A stretch of DNA of 46,998 nucleotides from Anaerolinea sp. (GTDB taxonomy: Bacteria; Chloroflexota; Dehalococcoidia; Tepidiformales; Tepidiformaceae). Position 1 is the stretch's first letter; each line of letters opens with the position of its first letter. Positions 34,052 through 43,724 of this stretch are shown here, one piece after another. The notes below the pieces were generated by a model that saw only the letters and a list, made by a program, of their open reading frames with translations, was not told the DNA's origin and searched no databases. The DNA lies in the NCBI GenBank assembly GCA_013822275.1, contig PNKC01000021.1, forward strand, positions 1 through 46,998. The letters are read 5' to 3'. A program made the translations under genes and the position numbers.

Positions 34052-35227
34052 GTGTCTGATGCCCTCATCCTCGATGCGACCCGCACCCCCTGGGGGAAGT
34101 TCGGCGGCGGTCTGCGCGATTACGCAGCCCACGAACTCGCGGCGATGCTCATCCGCACGCTTGTAGACCGCAACCACATCGAACCCGGCAGCATCGACAA
34201 CGTGATCCTCGGCCAGGTGTTGCAGGCGGGCGCGGGGCAGTTGCCCAGCCGCCAGGCCCTCATCCAGGGCGGCCTCCCGGAGACGACGCCGAGCATGCTC
34301 GTCAACAAGGTCTGTGCGAGCGGGATGCGCGCCGTCACGCTCGCTTCGCAGCTCATCCGCGCTGGCGACAACGACCTCGTCCTCGCGGGCGGCATGGAAT
34401 CCATGTCCAATGCCCCTTACTACGACAAAGACACGCGCTGGGGCGCCCGCATGGGCAACAAGACGCTTATCGACGGCATGGTCCATGACGGGCTCTGGTG
34501 CGCCTTCGAAAACCGCCACATGGCCAACCAGGGCGACGACATGGCCGCCAACCGCGAGATCTCCCGCGAGGAGATGGACGAGTGGTCCGTCATGAGCCAG
34601 AAGCGCTGGGGCCTGGCCTTCGACCGCGGCTACTTCGACCGCGAAGTCACCGCCGTGCCGAACAAGCGCGACACCAACCACATCATCCTCGCCCGCGATG
34701 AGAGCCCGCGCCCCAATTCAACGGTCGAGCGGCTCGGGCGCATCGCGCCGGTCTGGGGGACGAAGGCGATCACCGCCGGCAACGCCCCAGGCGTGAATGA
34801 CGGCGCGGCGGTGCTCGTGGTCGCCTCGGAGGAACGTGCCGCCACGATGAACGCGAAGCCGATCGCCCGCATCGTCGCTCACGGCGAAATCGCCACCAAG
34901 CCGCGCGAGTTCCCCGTGGCCTCTGCCTGGGCCATCCAGAGGGCGCTCAAGAAGGCAAACGTCAGCCTGGACGAAGTGGACGTGATCGAAGTGAACGAGG
35001 CGTTCGCGGCGGTCCCGCTGATTTGCGGCCAGGAACTCCGCTGGGACCCGGCGAAAGTGAACCGCCACGGCGGCTCGGTCGCCATGGGCCACCCGATCGG
35101 CGCCAGCGGCGCGCGCCTGGTGCTCACCGCCGCCTACCAGCTCCAGGAGATGGGCGGCCGCTACGCCGTCGCCGCCATCTGCTCAGGAACCGGCCAGGGC
35201 GACGCGATCCTGCTGGAGCGGGTTTAG
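34052..35227 (+). CDS. Acetyl-CoA C-acetyltransferase (thiolase)
   Basis: 391 residues, biosynthetic/degradative thiolase II fold. The nucleophile is the Cys in NKVCASGMRAV (about residue 88). GHPIGASGAR holds the catalytic His and AICSGTGQGD the second Cys. NEAFA is the oxyanion-hole loop. It condenses two acetyl-CoA to acetoacetyl-CoA or cleaves 3-ketoacyl-CoA. GTG start at 34052. Acts with acyl-CoA enzymes elsewhere. Convergent with cysS. Confidence 0.92.
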   Translation: MSDALILDATRTPWGKFGGGLRDYAAHELAAMLIRTLVDRNHIEPGSIDNVILGQVLQAGAGQLPSRQALIQGGLPETTPSMLVNKVCASGMRAVTLASQLIRAGDNDLVLAGGMESMSNAPYYDKDTRWGARMGNKTLIDGMVHDGLWCAFENRHMANQGDDMAANREISREEMDEWSVMSQKRWGLAFDRGYFDREVTAVPNKRDTNHIILARDESPRPNSTVERLGRIAPVWGTKAITAGNAPGVNDGAAVLVVASEERAATMNAKPIARIVAHGEIATKPREFPVASAWAIQRALKKANVSLDEVDVIEVNEAFAAVPLICGQELRWDPAKVNRHGGSVAMGHPIGASGARLVLTAAYQLQEMGGRYAVAAICSGTGQGDAILLERV

Positions 35228-35253
35228 GGGCGAGCGGCAGCGCGCCGGGCGCC

Positions 35254-36693
35254 TTACCGCGCCACCCACTCCGTCCCCTCGGGACCGTCCTTCAACTCAA
35301 TCCCCAGCGCCGTTAGCCCGTTTCGCACCCGGTCGGCGAGGTCCCACTGCTTGTTCGCGCGGTATTCGCGGCGCATCTCGATCAGCGTTTCGATGGCGTC
35401 GCGGGCATCCGGCGCTTCCGCGGGCAGGCCGGACTGGCCGCGGATCTCGACGATGAGCGCGATGAACGGTGCACGGTCGGTCGGTGCTTTGTCCGGCGCT
35501 TCCAGCGTCAGCCCCAGCACCCCGGCCAGCTCCCTCAGCGCCTCCTGGGCCTCGATGATGTCCCGTCCGCGGTCTCGCGCGCGGTTGATTTCGCGTGAGA
35601 GGTCGAACAGCGCCGCCAGCGCCTGGGGCGTATTGAGGTCGTCTTCCATTGCCGCGATGAACCGGTCGACCGTTGGCACCGGGTCCACGGCCGGGGTGAA
35701 CATCTGTGGCGGCTGGCTGGCAGAGGCCGCTGTCCGCAGCCGGTCCGCGCCGGCCTTCGCCGCCACGAGCGCGTCATCCGTGTAGGTCACCGGGCTGCGG
35801 TAGTGGCTGTTGATGACGAACAGGCGCAAGGCGTCTGACCCGTAGCTGTCCAGCGCCTCCTGGATCGTTACCAGGTTGCCGAGCGACTTCGACATCTTCT
35901 CTTCGCCAAGTTGCAGCAGTGCGTTGTGCATCCAGATGCGGGCGAACGGCGGCTTTCCGGTGTATGCCTCGGTCTGGGCGATTTCGTTCGTGTGGTGCGG
36001 GAAGATGAGGTCCGCGCCACCGCCGTGGATATCGATCTGCTCGCCCAGCTCCTTTAGCGCCATCGCCGAGCACTCGATGTGCCAGCCGGGCCGGCCCGGT
36101 CCCCAGGGGCTCTCCCAACTCGGCTCGCCGGGCTTCGCTGCCTTCCAGAGGGCGAAGTCCAGCGGGTCTTCCTTCAGTTCCGTCGGGTCAATCCGGGCAC
36201 CGCTCAGGAGGTCGTCCACGTCCCGCTTGGAGAGCTTGCCGTAGTCGGCGTACTTGCGGACGCGGTAGTAGACATCGCCGCCCGACGGGTACGCGAAGCC
36301 CTTTTCGATGAGCGTGCCGATGAAATCGATGATCAGGGGCACCGTCTCTGTCACGCGCGGGTAGGCGTGGGCGGGCAGGACGTTCATCGCTTCCATCTGG
36401 CGCAGGTAGGTGGCGATATTCTGTTCGGCCAGTTCGGCCATGCTCACGCCCAGCCGCTGAGAACGGTCGATCAGCTTGTCATCGATGTCCGTGAAGTTCT
36501 CGATGTGGCGCACCGGGATCTCGCGCCAGTCCAGGTAGCGTCGCAGCACGTCAAAGACGATCGCCTTGAGGGCGTGGCCAACGTGGCTTTCGCTGTAGGG
36601 TGTCACACCGCAGACGTACATCCGCACCACGCCGTCTTCGGCCAGCGGCACAAGTTCCTTCTTCTCGTTCGAAAGCGTATCGGTCAGTTTCAT
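35254..36693 (-). CDS. cysS: Cysteinyl-tRNA synthetase
   Basis: Charges tRNA-Cys with cysteine. 479 residues, class I. The HIGH motif is HVGH (about 37-40), with a zinc-ligand Cys in YVCGV just before it. KMSKSLGN is the KMSKS loop, and GPGRPGWHIECSAMA plus GADLIFPHHTNEIAQ are zinc and active-site blocks. ATG start. cysE lies about 1.4 kb upstream on the same strand with two small genes between them, so cysteine synthesis and charging are linked. Confidence 0.95.
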   Translation of the reverse strand: MKLTDTLSNEKKELVPLAEDGVVRMYVCGVTPYSESHVGHALKAIVFDVLRRYLDWREIPVRHIENFTDIDDKLIDRSQRLGVSMAELAEQNIATYLRQMEAMNVLPAHAYPRVTETVPLIIDFIGTLIEKGFAYPSGGDVYYRVRKYADYGKLSKRDVDDLLSGARIDPTELKEDPLDFALWKAAKPGEPSWESPWGPGRPGWHIECSAMALKELGEQIDIHGGGADLIFPHHTNEIAQTEAYTGKPPFARIWMHNALLQLGEEKMSKSLGNLVTIQEALDSYGSDALRLFVINSHYRSPVTYTDDALVAAKAGADRLRTAASASQPPQMFTPAVDPVPTVDRFIAAMEDDLNTPQALAALFDLSREINRARDRGRDIIEAQEALRELAGVLGLTLEAPDKAPTDRAPFIALIVEIRGQSGLPAEAPDARDAIETLIEMRREYRANKQWDLADRVRNGLTALGIELKDGPEGTEWVAR

Positions 36694-36878
36694 GGCGAAG
36701 AGACTCCCGGGCGCGCAGCCCGAATCATGCTAGAGGGAAGGAGGACAAGGGAGAACGCGCAAGACGGCGACCCACGCCCGCTCAGGAGCGAGGCATCGCC
36801 GGGGTACAGTCGCAGGGGCGGTGGAACGCGTGCATCGTCTGAAGAGAGTACCACGGGGCATGGGAGGTGCGGCGCGTT

Positions 36879-37166
36879 CTACCTTTCGGCGTAGACGGAG
36901 TTGATGAACCCTCGATGCTTGCGGACCAACTCTAGCAATGTGGCGAACCTTGCCAGTTGTTCCCTGGAGAGCTCGCCCGCGGCCGCCCACTCGGACAACT
37001 CGCGGAGACGCGGCTCGATCACGCCGGCCCATTCGAGGTGGAACACTTCGCGTTCCACCGAGTCCATCGCAGCCCAGCGGCGTTCCACCTGTCCGAGACC
37101 TTCCCACTCCTCCAAGAGGTAGGTGAGACGGTCGTCGATGGCCTGAGGCGAGCGGGTTATTGCCAT
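36879..37166 (-). CDS. Small hypothetical helical protein, 95 residues
   Basis: Starts MAITRSPQAIDDRLTYLLEEW and continues as an Arg/Glu-rich, mostly helical protein ending FINSVYAER. The ATG at 37166 has AGGGGTGG upstream. There is no recognised family and no membrane segment. It lies 8 bp after the stop of the membrane-protein gene, within the cysE to cysS run. Confidence 0.6.
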   Translation of the reverse strand: MAITRSPQAIDDRLTYLLEEWEGLGQVERRWAAMDSVEREVFHLEWAGVIEPRLRELSEWAAAGELSREQLARFATLLELVRKHRGFINSVYAER

Positions 37167-37174
37167 GGCCACCC

Positions 37175-37462
37175 CTATTTCCGCTTCCGGTAGAAGGCCT
37201 CGTCTCGCTTGTCTTCCTTTGCCTTTGAACGCGAAAACCAGGGCCGGAACAGCTTCCATCCGCCGGCCCGAAGCGGCGCGTAGACCAGTCCCAGCGCCAG
37301 CCCGGCGACCAGCCCAAACACGTCCCCGCGCGTTACGCCCGTAATCAGCAGGGCGACGGCTATCAGCTCGACAAAGACGAAAACCAGCCAGTCCCGCCGC
37401 GGCACGCGGCGGTACCACGCCAGGTTCGCTACCGGCGCGGGCTCAGGTTTTCGTGCGGGCAC
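37175..37462 (-). CDS. Small membrane protein, 95 residues
   Basis: Two membrane segments ([19 protein letters not shown] and [17 protein letters not shown]) followed by a Lys/Arg-rich tail. The frame opens further upstream within cysE. I chose the GTG at 37462, which overlaps the end of cysE, as typical of coupled genes here. Function unknown. Confidence 0.55.
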   Translation of the reverse strand: MPARKPEPAPVANLAWYRRVPRRDWLVFVFVELIAVALLITGVTRGDVFGLVAGLALGLVYAPLRAGGWKLFRPWFSRSKAKEDKRDEAFYRKRK

Positions 37463-38135
37463 CGGCGTCCTCGGCGTGGTGGTTTTCGTGGAGCAGGCCA
37501 AGGTGCTCTTCCACGTGCTCCACAAGCTCATGCAGTTCCTGCACCTTGCGGTCCAGGTCGTTCAACCGCTCCCACTCGGGGTCCGGCAGCCGCTGGATGG
37601 ATGCGTTTGAATCGTCATGGAAGGCGACGATGTGTCCTGGCACGCCAACGACCGTGGCATTGGCGGGGACGTTCGTGACAACCACGGAGCCGGCGCCGAT
37701 GCGCGCGTTCTCGCCGACTTCGATCGCGCCAATGACTTTCGCCCCCGCGCCGACGACAACGCGGTCGCGCAGCGTCGGGTGACGCTTCACCCGGCGGGTG
37801 CTGGTACCTCCGAGCGTGACGCCCTGGTACAGCATCACATCGGCGCCGATTTCGGCCGTCTCGCCGATGACGACGCCCATGCCGTGGTCGATGAAGAAGC
37901 GGGGGCCGATCGTCGCGCCGGGGTGGATTTCGATCCCGGTCACGAACCGGGCGACGTGCATAATCCCGCGTGGCACCAGCGGGACCCCTCGGCGGTGCAT
38001 CGCGTTTGCCAGCCGGTGCGCCAGGCGAGCGTGGAAGCCCGGATAAAAGAGGACGACCTCCGCTGCACTCCGCGCGGCCGGGTCGCGTTCCAGCGTTGCC
38101 TGGATATCGTCTCGAACTTCGCGCAGCAGTCCCAT
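37443..38135 (-). CDS. cysE: Serine O-acetyltransferase
   Basis: Makes O-acetylserine from serine and acetyl-CoA, the first step of cysteine synthesis. 230 residues. The N-terminal helical part is short ([21 protein letters not shown]), then the left-handed beta-helix: [43 protein letters not shown] with the catalytic DHG and His. The C-terminal tail after the beta-helix is long and acidic ([19 protein letters not shown]). ATG at 38135. First gene of a minus-strand run leading to cysS. Confidence 0.92.
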   Translation of the reverse strand: MGLLREVRDDIQATLERDPAARSAAEVVLFYPGFHARLAHRLANAMHRRGVPLVPRGIMHVARFVTGIEIHPGATIGPRFFIDHGMGVVIGETAEIGADVMLYQGVTLGGTSTRRVKRHPTLRDRVVVGAGAKVIGAIEVGENARIGAGSVVVTNVPANATVVGVPGHIVAFHDDSNASIQRLPDPEWERLNDLDRKVQELHELVEHVEEHLGLLHENHHAEDAGARTKT

Positions 38136-38222
38136 GCGTCTCACCTTACGTGACCGCGCGGCAATCCACCATGCGGGCGTTCGCTGCCCGGAGCATATTG
38201 TGAAGTAACTCACTCAACATTG

Positions 38223-38251
38223 TTGTAATCCCCCGGGAGGTACGCTACAGT
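38223..38251 (+). promoter_or_regulatory. Promoter-like boxes before the 59-residue gene
   Basis: TTGTAA (38223-38228) and TACAGT (38246-38251) are 17 bp apart, each with four of six consensus bases, about 45 bp before the ATG at 38296. The region is AT-rich compared with its surroundings. Confidence 0.4.
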
Positions 38252-38295
38252 GTTAGTTGCATGGTGCTACTCACAGCGCCGAAGGAGATCCCACA

Positions 38296-38475
38296 ATGTA
38301 TACAGAACTGCTCGCCCGGGCCCAAGTCGCCAGCATCCAGCAGGAAGTTGAGGCCCAGCGCTGGGCCCGCGAATGGCGCGCCCTGGGTCGCTCGCCCAGG
38401 GGCGTACGAAACCACGCTTGCCAACGCCCGGCGGATATCGCCCGCCCGAAAGCCGGTTTGCCCGAAGGCCGCTAG
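38296..38475 (+). CDS. Small basic hypothetical protein, 59 residues
   Basis: Reads [20 protein letters not shown] and ends in an Arg/Pro-rich tail. GAAGGAG (38281-38287) lies 8 bp before the ATG and a promoter-like pair is upstream, so expression is likely. Amphipathic N-terminal helix, strongly basic second half. Similar short helical proteins with an [10 protein letters not shown]-like start are known to me from high-GC bacteria, but without function. SDR gene follows 33 bp later. Confidence 0.6.
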   Translation: MYTELLARAQVASIQQEVEAQRWAREWRALGRSPRGVRNHACQRPADIARPKAGLPEGR

Positions 38476-38508
38476 AATCCACCCCACAACCTGCCTGGGA
38501 GGGGATTC

Positions 38509-39276
38509 ATGACGCTTGCTGGACGCGTGGCACTGGTAACCGGAGGCGGCCGCGGCATCGGCCGCGCCATCTCCTTGGCCCTTGCCGAGGACGGCGCGGC
38601 CGTTGCCATCAACTACCGCCGCGACGAGGACGCCGCGAAGGAGACGGCCGCCGCAATCCAGGCCGCGGGCGGCAAGGCGCGCATCTACTCGGCTTCCGTC
38701 GAAGACATTGACGCGGACCGCGCGATGGTCGACGCCGTGCTCGCGGACTTCGGCAAGATCGACATCCTCGTCAACAACGCCGGTATCGCCAGCCGCGGCA
38801 ACAGCGTCCACGACACGGATCCGGCGGAGATGGAACGGGTCATCCGCACCCACGCCTTCGGCGCCTTCTACGTCTCCAGGTTCGTGCTCCCGAGCATGCG
38901 GCAGCAAGAACGCGGTGACATCATCTTCATCTCCTCCGTCGCGACCAAGAGCATGGCCGGCAACGGTAGCCCCTACAACATGGGCAAAGCGGCGATGGAG
39001 GCGCTCGCGCTCACACTCTACAAGGAGGAGCGGCAGTACGGGATCCACGTCAACATCGTCGCCCCCGGCCTTGTCGAGACCGACATGGGCGTCCGCCTGG
39101 CGAAAGCCACCCAGGGCATCAAGGACATCCGCGAACTCGACAAGACGATGCCCTACGGCCACGTCTGCCAGCCAAGCGACATCTCAGATGTCGTCCGCTA
39201 CCTCGTCTCGGACCGTGCCGGCTACCTCACCGGCCAGAAGATCAACGTCGATGGCGGCGGCAACATCTGGAGCTGA
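38509..39276 (+). CDS. SDR family oxidoreductase (FabG-like)
   Basis: 255 residues. The NAD(P)-binding motif [11 protein letters not shown] is near the N-terminus. The NNAG motif ([12 protein letters not shown]), the catalytic Ser (FISSVATKS) and the YxxxK (YNMGK) are all present, and the C-terminus [29 protein letters not shown] is typical. Likely a 3-oxoacyl or alcohol dehydrogenase, substrate unknown. ATG with GAGGGGATT upstream. The class II aldolase gene follows about 100 bp later. Confidence 0.9.
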   Translation: MTLAGRVALVTGGGRGIGRAISLALAEDGAAVAINYRRDEDAAKETAAAIQAAGGKARIYSASVEDIDADRAMVDAVLADFGKIDILVNNAGIASRGNSVHDTDPAEMERVIRTHAFGAFYVSRFVLPSMRQQERGDIIFISSVATKSMAGNGSPYNMGKAAMEALALTLYKEERQYGIHVNIVAPGLVETDMGVRLAKATQGIKDIRELDKTMPYGHVCQPSDISDVVRYLVSDRAGYLTGQKINVDGGGNIWS

Positions 39277-39378
39277 GACGTTGATGACAGAAGCGGCCCG
39301 CGCCCTGAATCAGAGCCGCGACCGTAAGAGAGCGGTCGTTTGCTCATGCACGCTGCCTCGTCGGACCCGGTTGGTCCC

Positions 39379-39930
39379 ATGACCACCGTCCCGCCTGGCG
39401 TGATGCAGCAGATGCAGGAGGTCGGCCGCGACCTCTATCAACTCGCGCTCGTCACCAGCCACGGCGGAAACCTGAGCATGCGTGTCGGCCTGGACATGTG
39501 GATAACGGGCACCGGCACCATGCTCGGCCGCCTGAAGGAGCGTCACATCAGTCTGGTGGGGCCGAGCGGCCTGCACGAAGGCCCTCCTCCAAGCAGCGAC
39601 ACCGTCCTCCACTCCACCATCTACGCCGTCACCGGCGCGGGAGCCGTCGCCCATGCCCACCCGCGTCACGCCATCGCCCTCTCCTTCGACACGGACCTCT
39701 TCGTCCCCGGCGACCTTGAGGGACAGCTCCACCTGCAGGACGTGCCGGTAGTTGAAGCAGGCCCGCGCCAGGTCGAACAGATCGCCAACGCGCTCCAAAG
39801 CCGGCTCATCGTCATCCTGCGCGGCCACGGCGCCTACGCCCGCGGCCAGAACCTCTGGGAAGCGCTCCACTGGGTCACCGCCCTCGAAGAAAGCGCGCAC
39901 ATCGCCTGGCTGCGGGGCCAGCGAGGGTAG
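39379..39930 (+). CDS. Class II aldolase/adducin family protein
   Basis: 183 residues from the ATG at 39379. The fold signature is GRDLYQLALVTSHGGNLSMRV, with the metal site in HAHPRHAIALS and the second His in LRGHGAYARGQNLWEAL. It resembles fuculose-phosphate aldolases and ribulose-phosphate epimerases of the class II zinc type, or an adducin-domain protein. The exact substrate is not clear. The frame opens at 39340 with TTG, and the ATG at 39346 is a further option. It is convergent with the DUF2283 gene. Confidence 0.8.
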   Translation: MTTVPPGVMQQMQEVGRDLYQLALVTSHGGNLSMRVGLDMWITGTGTMLGRLKERHISLVGPSGLHEGPPPSSDTVLHSTIYAVTGAGAVAHAHPRHAIALSFDTDLFVPGDLEGQLHLQDVPVVEAGPRQVEQIANALQSRLIVILRGHGAYARGQNLWEALHWVTALEESAHIAWLRGQRG

Positions 39931-39948
39931 GCGCCTACGGCTCCCGCC

Positions 39949-40152
39949 TCAGCCCACTCCCGCCACTTCCAGGGTGCGGAACGTCTCGTCGCTCCCCAGG
40001 CGGCTGGAGGCGTCCAGGATCTCAAGCCCCACGAGCCTTCCGTCACGGTCGAAATCAGCGGCTATGCCTTCCGCAAGGTGCTTCGTGGTGACCGTGGTCT
40101 CGGCGAAAATGATGCTCAGCGCATCCACTTCCTTGTCATAGCTGATCTTCAT
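39949..40152 (-). CDS. DUF2283 family protein
   Basis: 67 residues. MKISYDKEVDALSIIFAE and the following TKHLAEGIAADFDRDGRLVGLEILDAS are the standard DUF2283 pattern. These small proteins are often paired with DUF4258 proteins and are proposed toxin-antitoxin members. ATG start. The DUF4258 gene lies 8 bp upstream. Confidence 0.88.
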   Translation of the reverse strand: MKISYDKEVDALSIIFAETTVTTKHLAEGIAADFDRDGRLVGLEILDASSRLGSDETFRTLEVAGVG

Positions 40153-40160
40153 GGTTGCCC

Positions 40161-40414
40161 CTAGAAGTAGTAGGTGTAGACCGTTACCACAACGATCTCG
40201 TCCGGTTCGTCGACGAATACCGGCCGAACCTGCTTCGTCGTGTAGTGTTTTTCGTTCCACTCTCCGTTGAATGGGAAGTCTGCGCGGCACTCCATTCGCC
40301 CTCGCGCGGCAGGGATCCAGGTGCCGTTGCGGATAGCGTACACCACCTCATCCTCGGTGAAGCCTCGCGATGCGAATACCCTGTGGCATGCCGGGAAAGC
40401 CGGATCACCTTCAC
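40161..40414 (-). pseudogene. DUF4258 family protein with frameshift
   Basis: The frame starting at the GTG at 40414 (overlapping the mannosidase stop by GTGA) reads VKVIRLSRHA, the usual DUF4258 entry. It then loses similarity, while a second frame continues with VFASRGFTEDEVVYAIRNG and ends in PDEIVVVTVYTYYF. Removing two bases near 40383-40386 would join RHA to RVFASRGF, as the family expects. The 254-bp span is not a multiple of three, in keeping with this. It could be a true mutation or an assembly error. Confidence 0.7.
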
Positions 40415-43212
40415 TCCCGCCGCCCGAACCGCAGCGTCGCAATCTCCCACGGGCGCATTCCGAACGCCCAGCGCTCGTCTCCGCGCGCCACCGGGCCAAC
40501 CGGCTGCTCCATCAGGTCGCTGAGCCCCGCGTCCTCAGTTGCGGCTGGCACGAACACTCGGGCCGTCCCCGGGTACGCTCCTGAACAGTAGACGCGGATC
40601 AATGGCGCACCGTCCACTTCGCTCCGCAGGAAGGCCGAAGGCACCACAGAGCGGCTTGCGAAGGTGGCCAACGGCAGGCTTGCCCCCGCGGACCCTTCGT
40701 GTCCGTTCGTCGCCCAGGCGATTGGCGGGTAGGCGAACGCGTGCGCCAGCGGCTGCACACTGGCGCTGCGCCAGCCCCCTCGATACGAGGTGAGGCTATA
40801 TTCGAACTCGTGCGTCCCCGGCATCTGGCTGTCGGGGGTGGCGATGGTCGGCCCAGCGCCGCCGCGGCGCGAAACCAGGTCTGGCCGGCTGAGCCAGCCC
40901 ACGCAGCGCAGCAGCGTGAGCGCATACGCCTGCTTCCCGTCCCGGTTCGTGACGACTTCGCCTTCCTGCAATCCCTTGTTGAAGACGGCAACCCCCGCGC
41001 CGTCCGCTTCGAAGGCGGCGAACGTCTTCTGCGGGAAAGTGGTCGGCGGCTGCTCGTCGCTCACGCCGTTCCAGGAGGCTGGGGCGACGCTCCGCTCGGC
41101 GACGTGGAACTGGTTCTCCGTGATCGCCGTCGCCACGGTGAAGGGCAGCGGGAAGAGCACGCGCAGGCGGTGGTCCTCGACGGTGTTGTCGACGGTCACG
41201 CGGAAGTCGATGCGCGGCACTCCCGCGTACAGAGTCGCCGTCGTGACGATTGGCACGAGCGCGCGACGCTTCGCCACGCGTTTTGTCCGCTTCGCGTTCA
41301 GGCCCAGCGGTAGCTCAAGCAGCGTCAGGTAGCGGATGGACGCCGAAACGGCGTCACTGGTGACGGATACGACCTCACTCGCCATGGGCGTGAGGATGGC
41401 GTCCGGCAGGATGTCCGCGTTGTACTCGTCGCCCCGGTCGCCCTCGCTGACGAAGATGTTCACCGCGCCAAGGTCCAGTCCGTTCGCCCTGTCCCGCACC
41501 TCCAGCCGCCCCTTCCTGAACCGGACTTCGTACGTCTCGTTCGCAATAGACGTTCCCGAAGCCGAGACGGTGCCCTCACCCCCCGTCCCCCTCTCCCGAT
41601 CCGGCGGGAGAGGGGGAGATTGCCCGGACCCGGGGGAGAGCAGTTCAACCCCGACTGTGTCGCTCGCGGGCAGCACCGCGCGCAGCGTCAGCCGGCCTGA
41701 CCGCCGGACCGTCACCCGCGCCGTATCGGCAAGGCCGTGCGCGGCCACCTGCCGCACCTCGTCGCGGACCGTCGAGTCGTCGACTACGCAGATGTCCTCG
41801 CCAACGACCGTTTCGACGTCCAGCCGGCGCTCGGCGAGCTGCCAGCTCATGTCTTCGACGTACTGGTTCTCCCAGCGGCCTTCGCGGATGAAGTCCAGGT
41901 GGCGCTCGGCGCCGCGCGCCGAAACCTGACCCGTGTACAGGACCTCGCCTGGCTCGTGGTTGCCCAGTGAGAACGGCACGAGTGTCCCGTCAGGGAGCCG
42001 CAGCGAGCCTTCTGTCCAGGTGTCCGGCACGCTGCACTCCAGCACCGCCGGGGCGTGGGGAACTGGACGAAACACAGCGATGCCCCCACCGGCTGGCGCC
42101 TCCAGCCGCTGGACCAGGTGGGCCATCGATTCGCGCGCAATCTGCCGGGCAAGCTGCTCGGCGCGGTCGTAACGGGGGAACATCTCGCGGTGGGTCTGGT
42201 CCACGCTGCACCCGCAGATAGAATCGTGAGGCGAGTTCTCCAGCTGCAGCCGCCAGGCGTGACGCAGGGCCGGCGCCCCGTCCGGGCCATGATGCAGATA
42301 CGCAAGCAGCTCCAGCGGCTCCGCGTACTTCTCAAGCCATCCGCTCACTTCGAAGTCCCGCTGCTTGATGTTCATCCGCGCCGAAAGCACGCCCACCAGC
42401 ACGTTCGAGCGGTCCGGTGACCGCAGCTCGCCTTCGTGCACGATCTCGTCGATGCCCGCTTCGAAGACCGCCTGTTCGTATTGCGCCAGCGTCGCCAGGC
42501 GGTATTCGAACCCGCGCCCGGCCGCGTTGGCCAACGCCTCGGGCACGTGCTTCTCCATCCGCGAGTGGTCCGTCCCATTCATCAGGACCGCCGGCGCGCC
42601 GTCTCTCAGTTCCCGCTCCTGGCGGCGCGTGCGCTCGACCATCTCCTCCGCGTCATGCGGAAGCCGCCAGCCGCTTGAATAGCTGTTGCGCAGGTAGAGC
42701 ACCGGCAGCCGTGTGCCGTCGGGCGCCTGCCAGTGAAAGCTCCAGCCGGGGATCGCGTCAGGCACACCGCGCCAGAGGCAGGCGCTCGTCAGGCCGAGCT
42801 GCTTCATGATCTGGGGCATCTGGGCGATGTGGCCGAACTGGTCCGCGCAATGGCCCACCCTCAGTGAGCCGCCCAGTTTGTCAGCGAAGCGGATGCCCCG
42901 TTGAAAGCTGCGGATGTGCGATTCGCCGCTGGGCAGGAACTCGTCTGGCTGCACCCACCATGGCCCGATGACGATCCGCCCGGACTGGAGCATCGCCTGC
43001 AGCCGCCCTTCGTTCTCTGGGCGCAGTTCCAGGTAGTCTTCGATGACGATCGACTGTCCGTCGAGGTTGAAGTACTCGAACTCCGGGTGCTGCTCCATGT
43101 GGTCCAGTAGTTCGTCGATCATCTGCACCAGCCGCCAGCGAAACAGTTCGTGCGGCTGGTACCACTCGCGGTCCCAATGGCAGTGCGGCACGACATACAC
43201 GGTGCGAGTCAC
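40411..43212 (-). CDS. Glycoside hydrolase family 38 alpha-mannosidase
   Basis: 933 residues. Removes alpha-linked mannose with retention. YVVPHCHWDREWYQPHELFRW at the N-terminus has the zinc-binding HxHWDREW, ADQFGHIAQMPQIMKQLG contains the nucleophile Asp, and YLRNSYSSGWRLP and ENSPHDSICGCSVDQTHREM follow, the latter with further metal ligands. The C-terminal half is the GH38 beta-sandwich. No signal peptide, so cytosolic. GTG at 43212 (with GGGGG upstream) is preferred over the TTG at 43218. The GTGA overlap with DUF4258 couples the two. Confidence 0.92.
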   Translation of the reverse strand: MTRTVYVVPHCHWDREWYQPHELFRWRLVQMIDELLDHMEQHPEFEYFNLDGQSIVIEDYLELRPENEGRLQAMLQSGRIVIGPWWVQPDEFLPSGESHIRSFQRGIRFADKLGGSLRVGHCADQFGHIAQMPQIMKQLGLTSACLWRGVPDAIPGWSFHWQAPDGTRLPVLYLRNSYSSGWRLPHDAEEMVERTRRQERELRDGAPAVLMNGTDHSRMEKHVPEALANAAGRGFEYRLATLAQYEQAVFEAGIDEIVHEGELRSPDRSNVLVGVLSARMNIKQRDFEVSGWLEKYAEPLELLAYLHHGPDGAPALRHAWRLQLENSPHDSICGCSVDQTHREMFPRYDRAEQLARQIARESMAHLVQRLEAPAGGGIAVFRPVPHAPAVLECSVPDTWTEGSLRLPDGTLVPFSLGNHEPGEVLYTGQVSARGAERHLDFIREGRWENQYVEDMSWQLAERRLDVETVVGEDICVVDDSTVRDEVRQVAAHGLADTARVTVRRSGRLTLRAVLPASDTVGVELLSPGSGQSPPLPPDRERGTGGEGTVSASGTSIANETYEVRFRKGRLEVRDRANGLDLGAVNIFVSEGDRGDEYNADILPDAILTPMASEVVSVTSDAVSASIRYLTLLELPLGLNAKRTKRVAKRRALVPIVTTATLYAGVPRIDFRVTVDNTVEDHRLRVLFPLPFTVATAITENQFHVAERSVAPASWNGVSDEQPPTTFPQKTFAAFEADGAGVAVFNKGLQEGEVVTNRDGKQAYALTLLRCVGWLSRPDLVSRRGGAGPTIATPDSQMPGTHEFEYSLTSYRGGWRSASVQPLAHAFAYPPIAWATNGHEGSAGASLPLATFASRSVVPSAFLRSEVDGAPLIRVYCSGAYPGTARVFVPAATEDAGLSDLMEQPVGPVARGDERWAFGMRPWEIATLRFGRRE

Positions 43213-43341
43213 AGGCAACGCCCCCGGGGAAGGTGCCGCAATCGTACGTCAGCCGCATCAACGGCGCGCCGCGCTGGCCCCGATCCTTGCCCCCGCCCTC
43301 CCGGCCGGGCAGCAGCGGGAAAACAAAGGAGACCCCCGCCG

Positions 43342-43551
43342 TCAGCGGCGAGCGCCGCCTCGGCGCCCGTAGGAGAGCCCGGCGCCCATCGAGCGCCCTT
43401 CGTCTCCGCCCGTGAAGTCCAGCTCTGGAAGCCAGTTGCGAAAGGCCCGGCGGGCATGGCAGTACTTGCAGTATCCCGAACTCTCTGCGCCGGTCGCTTC
43501 GTCGATGAGCCAATGATGATGGTGAGCGATGCTTTCGATGGTCGATTCCAT
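43342..43551 (-). CDS. Small zinc-site protein with HHHHWLI motif
   Basis: 69 residues. AHHHHWLIDEATG then GYCKYCHARRAFRNWLPE form a short treble-clef-like site (His cluster plus CxxC), followed by a Gly/Arg-rich tail (GRRGGARR). I know similar small proteins from Actinobacteria and Chloroflexota, function unknown. ATG at 43551 with CAGGGG upstream. It is 130 bp upstream of the mannosidase gene on the same strand. Confidence 0.7.
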   Translation of the reverse strand: MESTIESIAHHHHWLIDEATGAESSGYCKYCHARRAFRNWLPELDFTGGDEGRSMGAGLSYGRRGGARR

Positions 43552-43724
43552 GGTGTGCCCCTGTCGAATTCGACCTTACAGGGCCATGTCTGTCGCGAAT
43601 TGACAGATGCGGCGGCTTCCGCTAACCCGGAGTCACCGCGCCAGGCGCTGGGCTTCCGGCTTGCCGGACTTCCCGGCGTTCTTCGGGCTTTGCGTCCCCC
43701 GGGTGTCCCGTGCTCCTACCCGGC

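Noticed and set aside
38257-38295. Earlier start (GTG/ATG at 38257-38262) for the 59-residue gene
   Set aside because: The GAAGGAG site and promoter boxes point to the ATG at 38296.
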